Assembly (NCBI RefSeq): GCF_000478605.2
Contig: NZ_ASHX02000001.1
Location: 2,147,895-2,211,894 of the forward strand
Origin: Streptomyces thermolilacinus SPC6
GTDB lineage: Bacteria > Actinomycetota > Actinomycetes > Streptomycetales > Streptomycetaceae
Length of the DNA stretch: 64,000 bases
Reading direction: 5' to 3'
Part shown: in pieces, positions 8,733-19,450 of the stretch
Numbering within the stretch: the first letter of the stretch is position 1
How the letters are laid out: every line of letters starts with the position of its first letter
Position numbers and translations under genes: made by a program
Notes under the pieces: model-generated
Databases searched by the model: none
The model's input: the letters and a program-made list of their open reading frames with translations, nothing else
Told to the model about the DNA's origin: nothing

Positions 8733-9794
8733 CTAGCCCAGCCGGGGCTTGATCTGATCGATGAAGATGGACTGCTTCTGCTCACCCGTGAGGTGGCAGG
8801 CCGCGGCGCGGCCGTCCGCGAGCAGCGGTCGCTCGGTCGTGCAGAGCCCGCCGGGGACCTCGTCCACGAAACGGCAGCGCGGGTGGAAGCGGCAGCCGGC
8901 CGGCGGGTTCAGGAGGCTCGGCGGGGTGCCCGGGATCGGCACCAGCGGCTCGCTCGTGTCACCGCCGAGGCGCGGCATCGAGCTGAGCAGGCCCCAGGTG
9001 TAGGGGTGCTTCGGCTCGCTCAGCACCTCGCGCACGCTGCCGCGCTCCACGGCCCGGCCCGCGTACATGACCAGCAGGTCGTCCGCCATGTTGGCGATGA
9101 CGCCCAGGTCGTGGGTGATGAAGATGATCGCGGAGCCGAACTCCTGCTGGAGGTCGCGCAGCAGGTCCAGGATCTGGGCCTGCACGGTCACGTCGAGCGC
9201 GGTGGTCGGCTCGTCGGCGATCAGCAGCTCGGGGTCGCACATCAGCGACATGGCGATCATGGCGCGCTGGCGCATACCGCCGGAGAACTGGTGCGGGTAG
9301 TCGTCGAACCGCGTCTTCGGCTGGGGGATGCCGACCTTGGTCAGCATCTCGATGGCGCGGTCCTTGGCCTCCTTCTTGGAGGCGCCGCGGTGCTTCATGA
9401 ACGGCTCGGACAGCTGGCGGCCCACCGTGTAGTACGGGGAGAGCGCGGTCAGCGGGTCCTGGAAGATCATGGCGACCTTGTTGCCGCGGAGCTTCTCCAT
9501 CTCCTTCTCGGAGGCGGTGGTGAGCTCCTGGCCGTCCAGGTTGATCTCGCCCTGGATGTCGGTCGTCTTGCGGTTGTGCAGGCCGAGGACCGTCAGGTTG
9601 GTCACGGACTTCCCGGAGCCCGACTCACCGACGATGCCCAGCGTCTTGCCGCGCTCGACGTCGAACGAGAGCCCGTCGACGGCCCGAACGACGCCGTCCT
9701 CGGTGGAGAAGGCCACGCGCAGGTCGCGGACCGAGAGGAAGGCCTGCGGCCCGGTCGGGGCCGGCTTGTCTTCGGTCTTGGTCTGTGTGGTCAC
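8733..9794 (-). CDS. bldKD: BldKD-like oligopeptide ABC transporter ATP-binding protein
   Basis: ATPase (353 aa), OppD class, partner of the BldKE-like subunit. Walker A is GESGSGKS (56-63), the signature SGGMRQR and Walker B LLIADEP. The oligo_HPY tail has cysteines in CRFHPRCRFVDEVPGGLC. Translation starts at GTG 9794 with GGAGAA upstream, 10 nt after the preceding permease gene, and the next gene follows by 14 nt. The acidic/Lys N-terminal 16 residues are a short extension. Fourth gene of the bldK-type operon. Confidence 0.86.
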   Translation of the reverse strand: MTTQTKTEDKPAPTGPQAFLSVRDLRVAFSTEDGVVRAVDGLSFDVERGKTLGIVGESGSGKSVTNLTVLGLHNRKTTDIQGEINLDGQELTTASEKEMEKLRGNKVAMIFQDPLTALSPYYTVGRQLSEPFMKHRGASKKEAKDRAIEMLTKVGIPQPKTRFDDYPHQFSGGMRQRAMIAMSLMCDPELLIADEPTTALDVTVQAQILDLLRDLQQEFGSAIIFITHDLGVIANMADDLLVMYAGRAVERGSVREVLSEPKHPYTWGLLSSMPRLGGDTSEPLVPIPGTPPSLLNPPAGCRFHPRCRFVDEVPGGLCTTERPLLADGRAAACHLTGEQKQSIFIDQIKPRLG

Positions 9795-9804
9795 GGTCGT
9801 TCTC

Positions 9805-10782
9805 CTAGGCGAGGCGCACGCGCGGGTCGATGTAGGCGTAGGCGAGGTCCACGATGACGTTCAGGATCAGGATGAAGAACGCACCGAACAGCATCACGCC
9901 CATCGTCAGCGGCAGGTCCTTGTTCACCGAGGCGTCGACCGCGAGACGGCCGATGCCGGCCAGGTCGAAGGTCTTCTCGGTGACCACGGCGCCGGCGAGC
10001 AGCGCGCTCAGGTCCATGCCGATGATCGTCACGATCGGCGTCAGGGAACCACGCCAGGCGTACCGGAAGAACACGTACTTCTGCGGCATGCCCTTGGCGC
10101 GCGCCGTGCGGACGTGCTCCTCCTGGAGCTGCTCGATCATGGTCGAGCGCGCCATACGCGTGTACTGGGCGGTGAAGATGGTCGCCATCACGGCCCAGGG
10201 GATCAGCAGGCCGGTGGCCCAGGCGAGCGGGTCCTCGGTGAACGGCGTGTAGCTCGGGTTCTCCATCCAGCCGGTGGAGTAGACCATGATGCCGAGCACG
10301 ATGGCGCCGAGGAAGTAGATCTGGAACGAGCTGAGCACCATCGAGGCGCCACTGACGAACTTGTCCACCTTGGTGCCGCGCTTCCAGGCGGCGAGCATGC
10401 CGGAGCCGAGGCCGAGCACCAGGAAGATGATCAGGCCACCGATGGTGAGCGACAGCGTCAGCGGGAAGCGGTCCACGATGGAGTCCCACACGAAGTCGCC
10501 CGAGTCGAAGGACATGCCCAGGCACGGCGCCGCGCAGTGCCCTTGCGCGAAGTCACGGCCGGCCACGATGCCCATCATGAAGGTCCAGAACTGCGTGGTG
10601 ATGGGCTGGTCGAGGCCGAGGTTCTCCCGGATGACGGCCAGGTTCTCCGGCGAGCAGTTCTTGCCACAGGAGAGGGCGGCGAAGTCCTGGGGGATTGTGT
10701 AGAACAGGAAGAACGTGAAGGCGCCGATCAAGAACATGATCACGACGGCGCCGGTCAACCTGCGGATGAGGAACTGAAGCAT
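9805..10782 (-). CDS. bldKC: BldKC-like oligopeptide ABC transporter permease
   Basis: DppB-type permease (325 aa) starting MLQFLIRRLTGAVVIMFLIG and ending YIDPRVRLA. The ATG at 10782 is chosen because it opens directly into the first hydrophobic helix; an upstream in-frame start at 10860 would add an Arg/Pro-rich tail lying within an intercistronic hairpin. The large extracytoplasmic loop after helix 1 contains several cysteines (for example SCGKNC). The EAA loop is near EEHVRTARAKGMPQKYVFF. It lies 104 nt after the binding-protein gene, separated by a hairpin that may lower its expression relative to that gene. Confidence 0.86.
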   Translation of the reverse strand: MLQFLIRRLTGAVVIMFLIGAFTFFLFYTIPQDFAALSCGKNCSPENLAVIRENLGLDQPITTQFWTFMMGIVAGRDFAQGHCAAPCLGMSFDSGDFVWDSIVDRFPLTLSLTIGGLIIFLVLGLGSGMLAAWKRGTKVDKFVSGASMVLSSFQIYFLGAIVLGIMVYSTGWMENPSYTPFTEDPLAWATGLLIPWAVMATIFTAQYTRMARSTMIEQLQEEHVRTARAKGMPQKYVFFRYAWRGSLTPIVTIIGMDLSALLAGAVVTEKTFDLAGIGRLAVDASVNKDLPLTMGVMLFGAFFILILNVIVDLAYAYIDPRVRLA

Positions 10783-10829
10783 GGCGGGCAGCTGCTCTCT
10801 TCGGAAGCGGCGGGCGGTGAGGGGTGGGG

Positions 10830-10869
10830 CCCGCGAGGGTGCGCTCCGCCTGGCGCGCACCCCCGCGGG
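10830..10869 (-). terminator. Intercistronic hairpin between bldKB and bldKC
   Basis: Fifteen-base arms (10830-10844 and 10855-10869) with one mismatch and a 10-nt loop, starting 17 nt after the bldKB-like stop codon. In an otherwise tight operon this probably acts as a leaky terminator or 3' stabiliser that keeps binding protein in excess over permease and ATPase, a known arrangement in binding-protein-dependent transporters. The role here is inferred. Confidence 0.6.
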
Positions 10870-10886
10870 TCAGCCGATGTTCGGTG

Positions 10887-12689
10887 TTACGGCTGCTTCA
10901 GGTACAGGTCGTTGATGTTGATGTAGCTCGAGTTGGTGCTGTACCGGGCACCGCCGATGTTCGAGCCGAAGAGCTGCATCTGCTTCGAGTAGTAGACCGG
11001 GGCGGCCGGGTTGATCTCCTCGACGATCCGCTTGTGGGCCTCTTCCCACTTCTTGGCGGCCTGCTCCGGCTGGAGCTTCAGGGCCTCCTCGATGAGGGCG
11101 TTGACCTTCGGGTCGTTGATGTGCGAGTAGTTCGAGCCACCGTCGGAGATGAGCTTGCCGTCGTAGACCGGGGTGACGACCGTGGACGGGGAGGACCAGT
11201 CCTGGCCCCAGCCGGTCATGTACAGGTCGTACGGGTTCTTGACCTTGCCGATCTGCTCGTAGTAGCTCGCGCGCTCGATCTCCTTCAGCTGGAGGTCGAT
11301 GCCGATCGCCTTGAGCGCGTCCTTGACGATGACGGACTGCTTCTGGCCACGCGGGGTGTTGGAGTAGGCGTAGGTCAGCTTGGTGCCTTCCTTGAACCCG
11401 GCCTCCTTGAGCAGCTCCTTGGCCTTCGCCACGTCGCCGTTCGGCTTCTTCTTCTTGCCGAACGGGTCGTAGTTCGGGTCGTGGCCCGGCAGGGTCGGGG
11501 CGAACAGACCGCCGGCGATCTCGCCGCCGTACTTGCCACCGTCGGCCGCGATCATCCGCTCGTTCGGGATCGCGTAGGTGATCGCGTCGCGGACCTTCTT
11601 GTCCTTGATGCGGTCCATGTTGAAGGTCATCTGCCAGACGTAGGGCTGGTAACCCTTGACCGTGCGCTTGTTGACGTCCGGCTTGGTGACGACGTCGCGG
11701 ACGAGCGTGGTGTCCACCGAGTCGGTGAACTGGATGGCGTTCTTCGCCTCGCCCTGGTCGGCGATCAGACGCTTGGTCTGGCTGGCCTGGTCGATGGTGT
11801 TGGTGAAGTTGTAGCCGTCCACGTACTGGTGGCGGACCGAGTCGGTCTTCGGGTCCCAGTGCGTGTTGCGGACCAGCTTGAGGGACTTGCCGGCCTTGTA
11901 CTCGGCGATCTTGTACGGGCCGAGGGCCTTGGGCGCCTTGTCGTACTTCTCCTTCGTGTCCTGCTTCGCGGGCACGATGGCGTAACCGGCCATGGCCAAA
12001 GCCTGCGGCAGGTCCGGGCGCGGCTGGTTGAACTTGAAGATGACCGTCTTCGGGTCCGGGGTCTCCAGGACCGTGTTCGGCAGGTGCTGGCCCTTGTACG
12101 GGCCGTCCGGCAGAGCCTTGCGGTAGTCCGTGCCGGACAGCCAGGTCTGGACGAACGTCGGGCCGTCGAAGATGACCTTCGAGTAGAGGCGCTCGATGGA
12201 GTGACGGATGTCGGCGGACGTGATGACGTTGCCGTCCTCGTCCTTGATGCCGTCCTTGAGCGTGTACTTCCAGGTCTTGCCGCCGTCGGTGGTCTGGCCG
12301 GAGTCGGTGGCGATGTCACCGACGACGGTCAGGTTGCCCTTGGCGTCCTCGTGGTAGTTCGTCAGCTTGCGGTGCACCAGGTTGGAGAACTGACCCGCGT
12401 CGGAGACGTAGATCTGGCCCGGGTCCATGTGGCTGAGGTCGGACTGCTGGTAGACCTCGATGAAGCCGCCGGACTTGGCGCCCGGGACGTCCTTGGCGGG
12501 ACCGGTGGAGGCAGCGGCGTCACCGTAGACGACCGGCTTCGACTGCTCCGCGGCCTCGCTGGCGCCCGGCGCGGCCTTGCCCGTGTCGCCCTTGCCCTTT
12601 TCGTTGGTGCTGCAGCCGGTCAGCACCAGAGAGCCGGCCGCGAGGGCGACGACTATGGCGCGCGCGGAGCGCGTTCGAGTGGACTTCAT
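10887..12689 (-). CDS. bldKB: BldKB-like oligopeptide-binding lipoprotein
   Basis: Exported peptide-binding lipoprotein (600 aa). Residues 1-25 form a lipoprotein signal peptide with lipobox LTGC and lipidated Cys26, then a Lys/Gly/Ala linker and a complete SBP_bac_5 domain. The ATG at 12689 is the only sensible start; the frame stays open much further upstream but as a shadow of the permease gene. It is second in the operon, the position of bldKB in S. coelicolor, where it determines import of the developmental signal. Hairpins lie immediately before and after the gene. No TTA codon was seen in it. Confidence 0.88.
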   Translation of the reverse strand: MKSTRTRSARAIVVALAAGSLVLTGCSTNEKGKGDTGKAAPGASEAAEQSKPVVYGDAAASTGPAKDVPGAKSGGFIEVYQQSDLSHMDPGQIYVSDAGQFSNLVHRKLTNYHEDAKGNLTVVGDIATDSGQTTDGGKTWKYTLKDGIKDEDGNVITSADIRHSIERLYSKVIFDGPTFVQTWLSGTDYRKALPDGPYKGQHLPNTVLETPDPKTVIFKFNQPRPDLPQALAMAGYAIVPAKQDTKEKYDKAPKALGPYKIAEYKAGKSLKLVRNTHWDPKTDSVRHQYVDGYNFTNTIDQASQTKRLIADQGEAKNAIQFTDSVDTTLVRDVVTKPDVNKRTVKGYQPYVWQMTFNMDRIKDKKVRDAITYAIPNERMIAADGGKYGGEIAGGLFAPTLPGHDPNYDPFGKKKKPNGDVAKAKELLKEAGFKEGTKLTYAYSNTPRGQKQSVIVKDALKAIGIDLQLKEIERASYYEQIGKVKNPYDLYMTGWGQDWSSPSTVVTPVYDGKLISDGGSNYSHINDPKVNALIEEALKLQPEQAAKKWEEAHKRIVEEINPAAPVYYSKQMQLFGSNIGGARYSTNSSYININDLYLKQP

Positions 12690-12754
12690 GATGCTCTTTG
12701 CACCTACCTGTGAGTTGTTGTCCAGAAAAGTGCTGCCTGCCGTCCGGTTGCCCG

Positions 12755-12780
12755 GTGCGGGGGCGGCAGCTCCCCCGCAC
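12755..12780 (-). terminator. Intercistronic hairpin between bldKA and bldKB
   Basis: Perfect 9-bp stem (GTGCGGGGG at 12755-12763 with 12772-12780) and 8-nt loop, beginning 7 nt after the bldKA-like stop and 65 nt before the bldKB-like start. It could be an attenuator for read-through from bldKA or a 5' stabiliser of a processed bldKB message. No poly-T follows, so full termination is not assured. Confidence 0.55.
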
Positions 12781-12787
12781 TTGGACG

Positions 12788-13831
12788 TCACCGTCCGGTC
12801 TTGGGGTCGAACGCGTCGCGGACCGAGTCGCCCAGCAGGTTGAAGGCGAGGATGAAGACCACCATCGCGATACCGGGGAAGAACATGAACGCCGGGTTCT
12901 GCTCGTAGATGTCCGCGCCGATGGCGAACATGCGGCCCCAGTCCGGGGTCTCCTCGGTGAAGCCGACACCGACGTAGGAGAGGAACGCGATCGAGAGGAT
13001 GGCGCTGGGCAGCATGTACGTGCCCTGCACCAGGATCGGGGTCACGATGTTGGGCAGGATCTCCTTGCGGACGATCCTCCAGCGAGAGGCGCCGGAGACC
13101 AGCGCGGCCTCGACGAACTCCCGCTCGCGGATGGTCAGTACGGAGCTGCGCACCAGGCGCGCCATGCCCATCCAGCCGAGGAACCACATCACGAGGACGA
13201 TCGCCACGGCCCGGAGGTAGGTCGGCGTCTCCTCCCGCGGGTCCACGAACAGCGCGGTCACGACGGGCATGAAGGCGATGAAGAACAGCTGGCTCGGGAA
13301 GGCGAGGAAGAAGTCGGTGACCCGGCCCAGCCAGTAGTCCACCTTGCCGCCGAAGAACCCGCCGACCATGCCGATGAGGACACCGGTGACGACGGAGAGC
13401 ACCGTCACGACCACCGCGAGGTAGAGCGACGTGCGGATGCCGTAGAGCAGCATCGTGAACACGTCGCGGCCCAGGTTCGGCTCGACGCCGAACCAGAACT
13501 CGCCGGACATGCCGCCGAACACGCCGTACGGCATGGCGAACTCGTCGAGGATGTCCTCGTACCCCGGCACCGACGGGTAGAGCGTGTACGGGTCCTTGCC
13601 GTAGAGCGCGGAGATGACGGGGGCGAGGGCGCCGATCACGAAGAAGAAGACGACCACGAAGGCCGAGACCACGCCGACCTTGTCGCGCTTGAAGCGCGTC
13701 CACATCAGCTGGCTGGGCGATCGGCCCTGGTGGCCCTGCTTGGTCTCCTCCGCGGCTTCGGTCTTGGCCGTGGTGTCTTTGTCCAAGGTGACGGAGGCTG
13801 CGGTGCCCTCGATCTCAGTTGGACTGGTCAT
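12788..13831 (-). CDS. bldKA: BldKA-like oligopeptide ABC transporter permease
   Basis: DppC-type permease (347 aa). A hydrophilic N-terminal tail of about 50 residues is followed by the first helix near VGVVSAFVVVFFFVIGALAP and roughly five more. The EAA loop is EAALVSGASRWRIVRKEILPN, and the C-terminus GDSVRDAFDPKTGR is typical. It is the first gene of the bldK-type operon, and having a DppC-type permease first is the diagnostic oddity of bldK compared with dpp/opp operons. No strong ribosome site precedes the ATG at 13831. Confidence 0.86.
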   Translation of the reverse strand: MTSPTEIEGTAASVTLDKDTTAKTEAAEETKQGHQGRSPSQLMWTRFKRDKVGVVSAFVVVFFFVIGALAPVISALYGKDPYTLYPSVPGYEDILDEFAMPYGVFGGMSGEFWFGVEPNLGRDVFTMLLYGIRTSLYLAVVVTVLSVVTGVLIGMVGGFFGGKVDYWLGRVTDFFLAFPSQLFFIAFMPVVTALFVDPREETPTYLRAVAIVLVMWFLGWMGMARLVRSSVLTIREREFVEAALVSGASRWRIVRKEILPNIVTPILVQGTYMLPSAILSIAFLSYVGVGFTEETPDWGRMFAIGADIYEQNPAFMFFPGIAMVVFILAFNLLGDSVRDAFDPKTGR

Positions 13832-14086
13832 GGTGTGTCCATTTCACGGGTGTCGGATGACCCGCGGTCCTGCGCGTGCGGCGACGGCCGGGTGATGGGC
13901 ACCCGGTCGGTCACGGCCGCTGCCTGACATCCTCTCGGACGTTCCGGGCACGCCGGGCACCCGTGGCCGGGTACGACGGCGGCCCCGCACGCCGAGCGGG
14001 AGGCGTCCCGCGGGCATGGGCCGGAAGGATGGTCAGCAGGGGAGGATTACCCCCCGAGGAGCGCGAGCCGAGCGGTTGACCGGGTC

Positions 14087-14197
14087 TCAGAATCGCCGAC
14101 CGCTGCAGGCGGCCTGACCGGTTGACGTACACGGGTGACCGGCCGTTGGAGCCAGCTGCGACGACCCGACCCCACTGGCGCTCGTGGCACCGCGCAT
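14087..14197 (-). pseudogene. Decayed 5' end of a peptide-binding lipoprotein gene (36-codon remnant)
   Basis: An ATG at 14197 with GAGGAGG just upstream opens a 36-codon frame starting MRGATSAS. The first residues match the start of the peptide-binding lipoprotein at 7393 (MRGAS), and its flanks share a ribosome site and TCACTGCAT, but no hydrophobic signal sequence or lipobox follows. It reads as the leftover front end of a third binding-protein gene, now upstream of the bldK-type operon. Alternatively it is a translated leader; codon usage does not decide. Confidence 0.45.
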
Positions 14198-14732
14198 GGG
14201 TTCCTCCTCATGAGTCCACGTATTCACTGCATGGTTGGGTACGGTGCACCCCGCCGACACCCCTGACGGCGAAGTGCTGTACCACGTGTGCTCGCGAGTC
14301 GGCGCTCCCCACAGCGCGTGACCCATCGACCCGAGCTCAGTGGAGCCAACTATTAAGTACGACCGGGCTGTAAACCACACTTAAAGGGTCTCGTTTTGAC
14401 AACATCGCCCAAGTGTCACTGCCCGAAATCCAGACAAAATGAGCACAGACAGACACCCGCGAAACGGACTGTTAACACAAGTTCCGGAGAGCGACGATCG
14501 ATAACCGGACGCTTCGCAGGTGAAAACACGTTGACGCGGACGGGTCGGACATGTCCTCCTGTCGGCCTGTCGAGGTGGCTGAAAAACGCCGGTCGAGAGC
14601 TTGCTCGCCCCGGTACGCACCGTGCGCGGCCCGCACCGCCCGGGTCCGCGCGTCCTCGCCGGCGCGGCTGCGCGTACGCCCGGCCGCGCCCGGCATGATC
14701 CACCCGCACATACCGACGGCACCCGGCATGCC

Positions 14733-14762
14733 CCGCACCCGCACCCGCACCCGCACCCGCAC
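14733..14762. repeat. (CCGCAC)5 hexanucleotide repeat
   Basis: Five perfect tandem copies of the hexamer CCGCAC in the non-coding region downstream of typA. Arrays like this can vary in copy number by slippage. No function is suggested. Confidence 0.85.
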
Positions 14763-14828
14763 GTACCGTCGGCCGTACCCCCGCGTGAGCCCGGGCCCTG
14801 CCCCGCGTGTGCCCCGGCCGTGCAACGG

Positions 14829-14864
14829 CCGACGGCCGCCGGGTGGTTACCCGGCGGCCGTCGG
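14829..14864 (-). terminator. typA terminator
   Basis: Perfect 16-bp stem (arms 14829-14844 and 14849-14864; core GACGGCCGCCGGGT) with a GGTT loop, 46 nt downstream of the typA stop codon. A strong rho-independent-type hairpin without a T run. Confidence 0.75.
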
Positions 14865-14910
14865 TGGGGCGTGCGTGCGCGGACGCGGTCCGCGTCGTAC
14901 GCGTGGTGGT

Positions 14911-16818
<1,908 letters not shown>

Positions 16819-16929
16819 GGGTGGCTGGCGCTTCTCTCGGATCGTGGGTGCGGCGTCTCGTTTTCCTCAGTACGCCCGCCGGGCGGACGCGCCACGGCTC
16901 TGTCCATGGTACGGGGCTGGCGCGCACTC

Positions 16930-16964
16930 GGCCTCCCGGGCATGATCGTGCCCGCCGGGAGGCC
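16930..16964 (-). terminator. Terminator of the large substrate-binding-protein gene
   Basis: Ten-base arms GGCCTCCCGG (16930-16939) and CCGGGAGGCC (16955-16964), with an inner GGGCA/TGCCC extension, lie about 50 nt after the stop at 17012. They separate that gene from typA, which is read in the same direction. Confidence 0.6.
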
Positions 16965-17011
16965 CGGCGGGCAACGGATCTGAGCGCTTTCTGAGCTTGT
17001 TCGCTACGTCT

Positions 17012-19450
17012 TCACTTCTTCTTCGGCGCCGCGAACCCGATGTTCTCGTAGGCGGGCGTCGCGAAGCCGAAGGCACCCGCGTTGACCACGTTCTTCCGCA
17101 CCGCGACGAGCTCGGGCCGCTGGAAGAGCGGGATCGATCCGGCGGCGGCCCAGATACGGGCGTCGGCGCGGCGCACCAGGTCGCGGGCGGCCTTCTCGTC
17201 CAGCTCGGCGGCGGCCTGCTCGAAGAGCTGGTCGATGTGGTCGGTGCCGACGCGCGTGTAGTTCTGCTCCACCAGCAGCGAGCCGTCCGTGGCGGGCTCC
17301 GGCTTGGCGTAGATCGGGCGGCCGTCGGTGGCGGGGAAGGCCGTGCCGGGCCAGGAGTAGAGGGCGAGGTCGTAGTCGCCGGACGCGATGTGGTCCTTGA
17401 AGAAGCTCTCGTCGGGGACCTTGGTGATCTCGGTGCGCACCCCGATGCGGTCCAGCATCCGCGCGATCTTGTCCCCGACGGCGCGCAGCGACTCGGAGCC
17501 GGGCCCCGACGGCAGGACGAAGCGGAGGGTCAGCGGCTGCCCGTCCTTGCCGAGGGGCCCCACGGGCGCCCCGGCGGCGGGACTGGGCGCGCCCTTGCCC
17601 GGGGCGGCCGGTGCGGCGGTGCCGACGGGGGCGTACGCGCCGGGGGCACCGCCCTGGGCCTTGGGCCGCTCGGGGGCACCGGTGGCGTCCTTGGCGTCGG
17701 TGCGGGCGTCCGTCTCGGCGGTCAGGGCGGCCGTGACGGCGCGGGCCTGGCCGACGACGAGCCTGCTGTGGACGGCGGCGGCGGGCGCGGGCGCGACGAC
17801 GCGGGTGCCGGGCCTGCTGTCGGCGGCGGGCTTCTCGTCGCCGACGATGTACAGGCCCTCGTCGGACGGCAGGTCCACCGTCCGCGCGGTGTCGGCCGCC
17901 ACCCCCGCGGTCGTCGCCCCGCCGGTCGTCGTACGGTCGGCCGGGGCGGGCGCGGCGGCGGGCGACGCGGCCTTCGACGGCGCCTTGGACGGGGCGGCCT
18001 CCGTCGCGGCGTCCTTCGACGGCGTCCCCTTCGACGGCGCGCCGGACGCCTCGGCCCCGGCCTTCGTGCCCTCCTTCGGCGCGGCGCTCGCCCGGGCGCC
18101 CTCCTTCGTCCAGCCCGCGTCGGCGAGCAGGGCCATGGCCTCCTCCGTGTCCTGGCCGCCCAGCGCGCCGCTGCTGTCGGCGTACGCGTCCTGCCCGGCC
18201 AGCGCCAGGTGCGAGCCGACGGGCTCGGCCGGGAGCCCCAGCGGGGCGAGTACGGACTGCGCCAGCTCGCGGCGGTCCAGGGCGCGGGCGACGGCGCGGC
18301 GCACCCGCTCGTCGGCGAGGGGCCCGGACTCGCCGTTCAGGGCGAGCTGCGTGTACGCGGGCTCCAGGGTCTTGCGGACGACGTACGCGCGCAGGGCCCG
18401 CTGCTCGGCCTCGTACGCGGCGGCGGCGCGCTGCTCGCGCAGCCGCGCGGCGCGCTCGGCCGCCGCCTTCGCCTTGTCGGAGCCGTGCGCGGTGGCCCAG
18501 GACTCCAGGGCGGCCGAGGGCGCCTTCCCGGTGTCCGGCGCGGGCGCGGGGCTGCCCTGCGCGCCCGCCTTGCCCTCCCGTACGGCGCGGGCGATGCGGG
18601 CGGCGAGGGGCGCGTCGATCTCGGCGATGTCCACGGTGTTCGCGGTGAGCGCCTGGGCGCGGCGATCGCGCGGGACGGCGCGCAGGACGAGGCGGTCGAG
18701 CTTCGCGGGCTCGCCCCACCAGCGCGGGTCGCGGACCAGGGTGACGGTGCCGGCCTTCTTGTCGAGCGCCTTCAGCCGGAACGGCCCCGCGGTCTTCGGC
18801 AGCGTGGTGCGGGCGCCGTCGTTGAAGGTGCTCGGCGAGCCGGTGACCTCCTTCGGGTACAGCGGCGTGAACAGCGACTTCCAGTCGGCGTACGGCTTGG
18901 CGAAGGTGACCCGGACCTCCAGGTCGTCGGCGCCGCGCTCGATCTTCTCGACGCGCTCGTACCCGGCGTTGCGCGCCGTCCAGTACGCGCTGTCGCGGCC
19001 GCGCAGGGCCCGCCACTGGGCGACGAAGTCGGGGGCGCCGATCTCCCGGCCGTCGCTCCACACGGCCTGCTGGTGCAGCTTGTACCGGACGACCTGCTTG
19101 GGCTCGCGCTCGATGATCTCGGCGGACTCCAGGTAGTTCCGGTTCAGCTGCGGCCTGCCGCGCTCGTCGAGGGTGAAGAGGGACGGCAGCACGGCCCCGG
19201 CGACCCGGGCGGTGGCGGCGTCGGCGTCGGCCTGGAAGGCGTTGAAGGTGGCGGGCAGCGCGTCCACCGCCCAGCGCAGGGTGCCGCCGTCCGCGACCGA
19301 GGCGCGCGGGACGGCCGCGATGTCGGCGGGCACGGCCCGGGCGCCGTCCTCCTCGTCCCCGGAGCTGCAGCCGGCGAGTACGGATACGGCGAGCGCCCCG
19401 CTGGTGAGGAGCGCGGCGGACCGGAGTGCGCGGACGCCGACGTGGGACAT
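17012..19450 (-). CDS. ABC transporter family substrate-binding lipoprotein (SBP family 5), long form
   Basis: Exported lipoprotein of 812 aa, far longer than the usual 500-600. The ATG at 19450 opens a signal peptide ending in the lipobox VLAGC (Cys28). The N-terminal and C-terminal parts are clear SBP_bac_5 sequence (for example TLRWAVDALPATFNAF and SGDYDLALYSWPG). Between about residues 420 and 640 lie Ala/Lys/Gly/Pro-rich low-complexity insertions. No permease or ATPase genes adjoin it, so it may be an orphan receptor that docks onto one of the two nearby peptide importers; this is inference. An alternative role is peptide or glycopeptide sensing. The gene diverges from the TPM-domain gene. 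Confidence 0.85.
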   Translation of the reverse strand: MSHVGVRALRSAALLTSGALAVSVLAGCSSGDEEDGARAVPADIAAVPRASVADGGTLRWAVDALPATFNAFQADADAATARVAGAVLPSLFTLDERGRPQLNRNYLESAEIIEREPKQVVRYKLHQQAVWSDGREIGAPDFVAQWRALRGRDSAYWTARNAGYERVEKIERGADDLEVRVTFAKPYADWKSLFTPLYPKEVTGSPSTFNDGARTTLPKTAGPFRLKALDKKAGTVTLVRDPRWWGEPAKLDRLVLRAVPRDRRAQALTANTVDIAEIDAPLAARIARAVREGKAGAQGSPAPAPDTGKAPSAALESWATAHGSDKAKAAAERAARLREQRAAAAYEAEQRALRAYVVRKTLEPAYTQLALNGESGPLADERVRRAVARALDRRELAQSVLAPLGLPAEPVGSHLALAGQDAYADSSGALGGQDTEEAMALLADAGWTKEGARASAAPKEGTKAGAEASGAPSKGTPSKDAATEAAPSKAPSKAASPAAAPAPADRTTTGGATTAGVAADTARTVDLPSDEGLYIVGDEKPAADSRPGTRVVAPAPAAAVHSRLVVGQARAVTAALTAETDARTDAKDATGAPERPKAQGGAPGAYAPVGTAAPAAPGKGAPSPAAGAPVGPLGKDGQPLTLRFVLPSGPGSESLRAVGDKIARMLDRIGVRTEITKVPDESFFKDHIASGDYDLALYSWPGTAFPATDGRPIYAKPEPATDGSLLVEQNYTRVGTDHIDQLFEQAAAELDEKAARDLVRRADARIWAAAGSIPLFQRPELVAVRKNVVNAGAFGFATPAYENIGFAAPKKK

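Larger units (their letters stand above)
13832..14828. other. Long intergenic region upstream of bldK (about 1 kb)
   Basis: No convincing gene covers this stretch; the open frames have poor codon statistics and no recognisable domains. It contains a decayed binding-protein start (14087-14197), an AT-rich zone at about 14340-14520 likely to carry promoters (for example TTTACA and TAATAG-like elements reading leftward near 14350-14375, and TTGACA reading rightward near 14396), and a (CCGCAC)5 repeat. It probably contains the control region for the bldK-type operon. Confidence 0.5.

Noticed and set aside
14733..14762. CCGCAC array as a possible CRISPR or repeat element
   Set aside because: The units are 6 bp, contiguous and without spacers, so it is a simple microsatellite.
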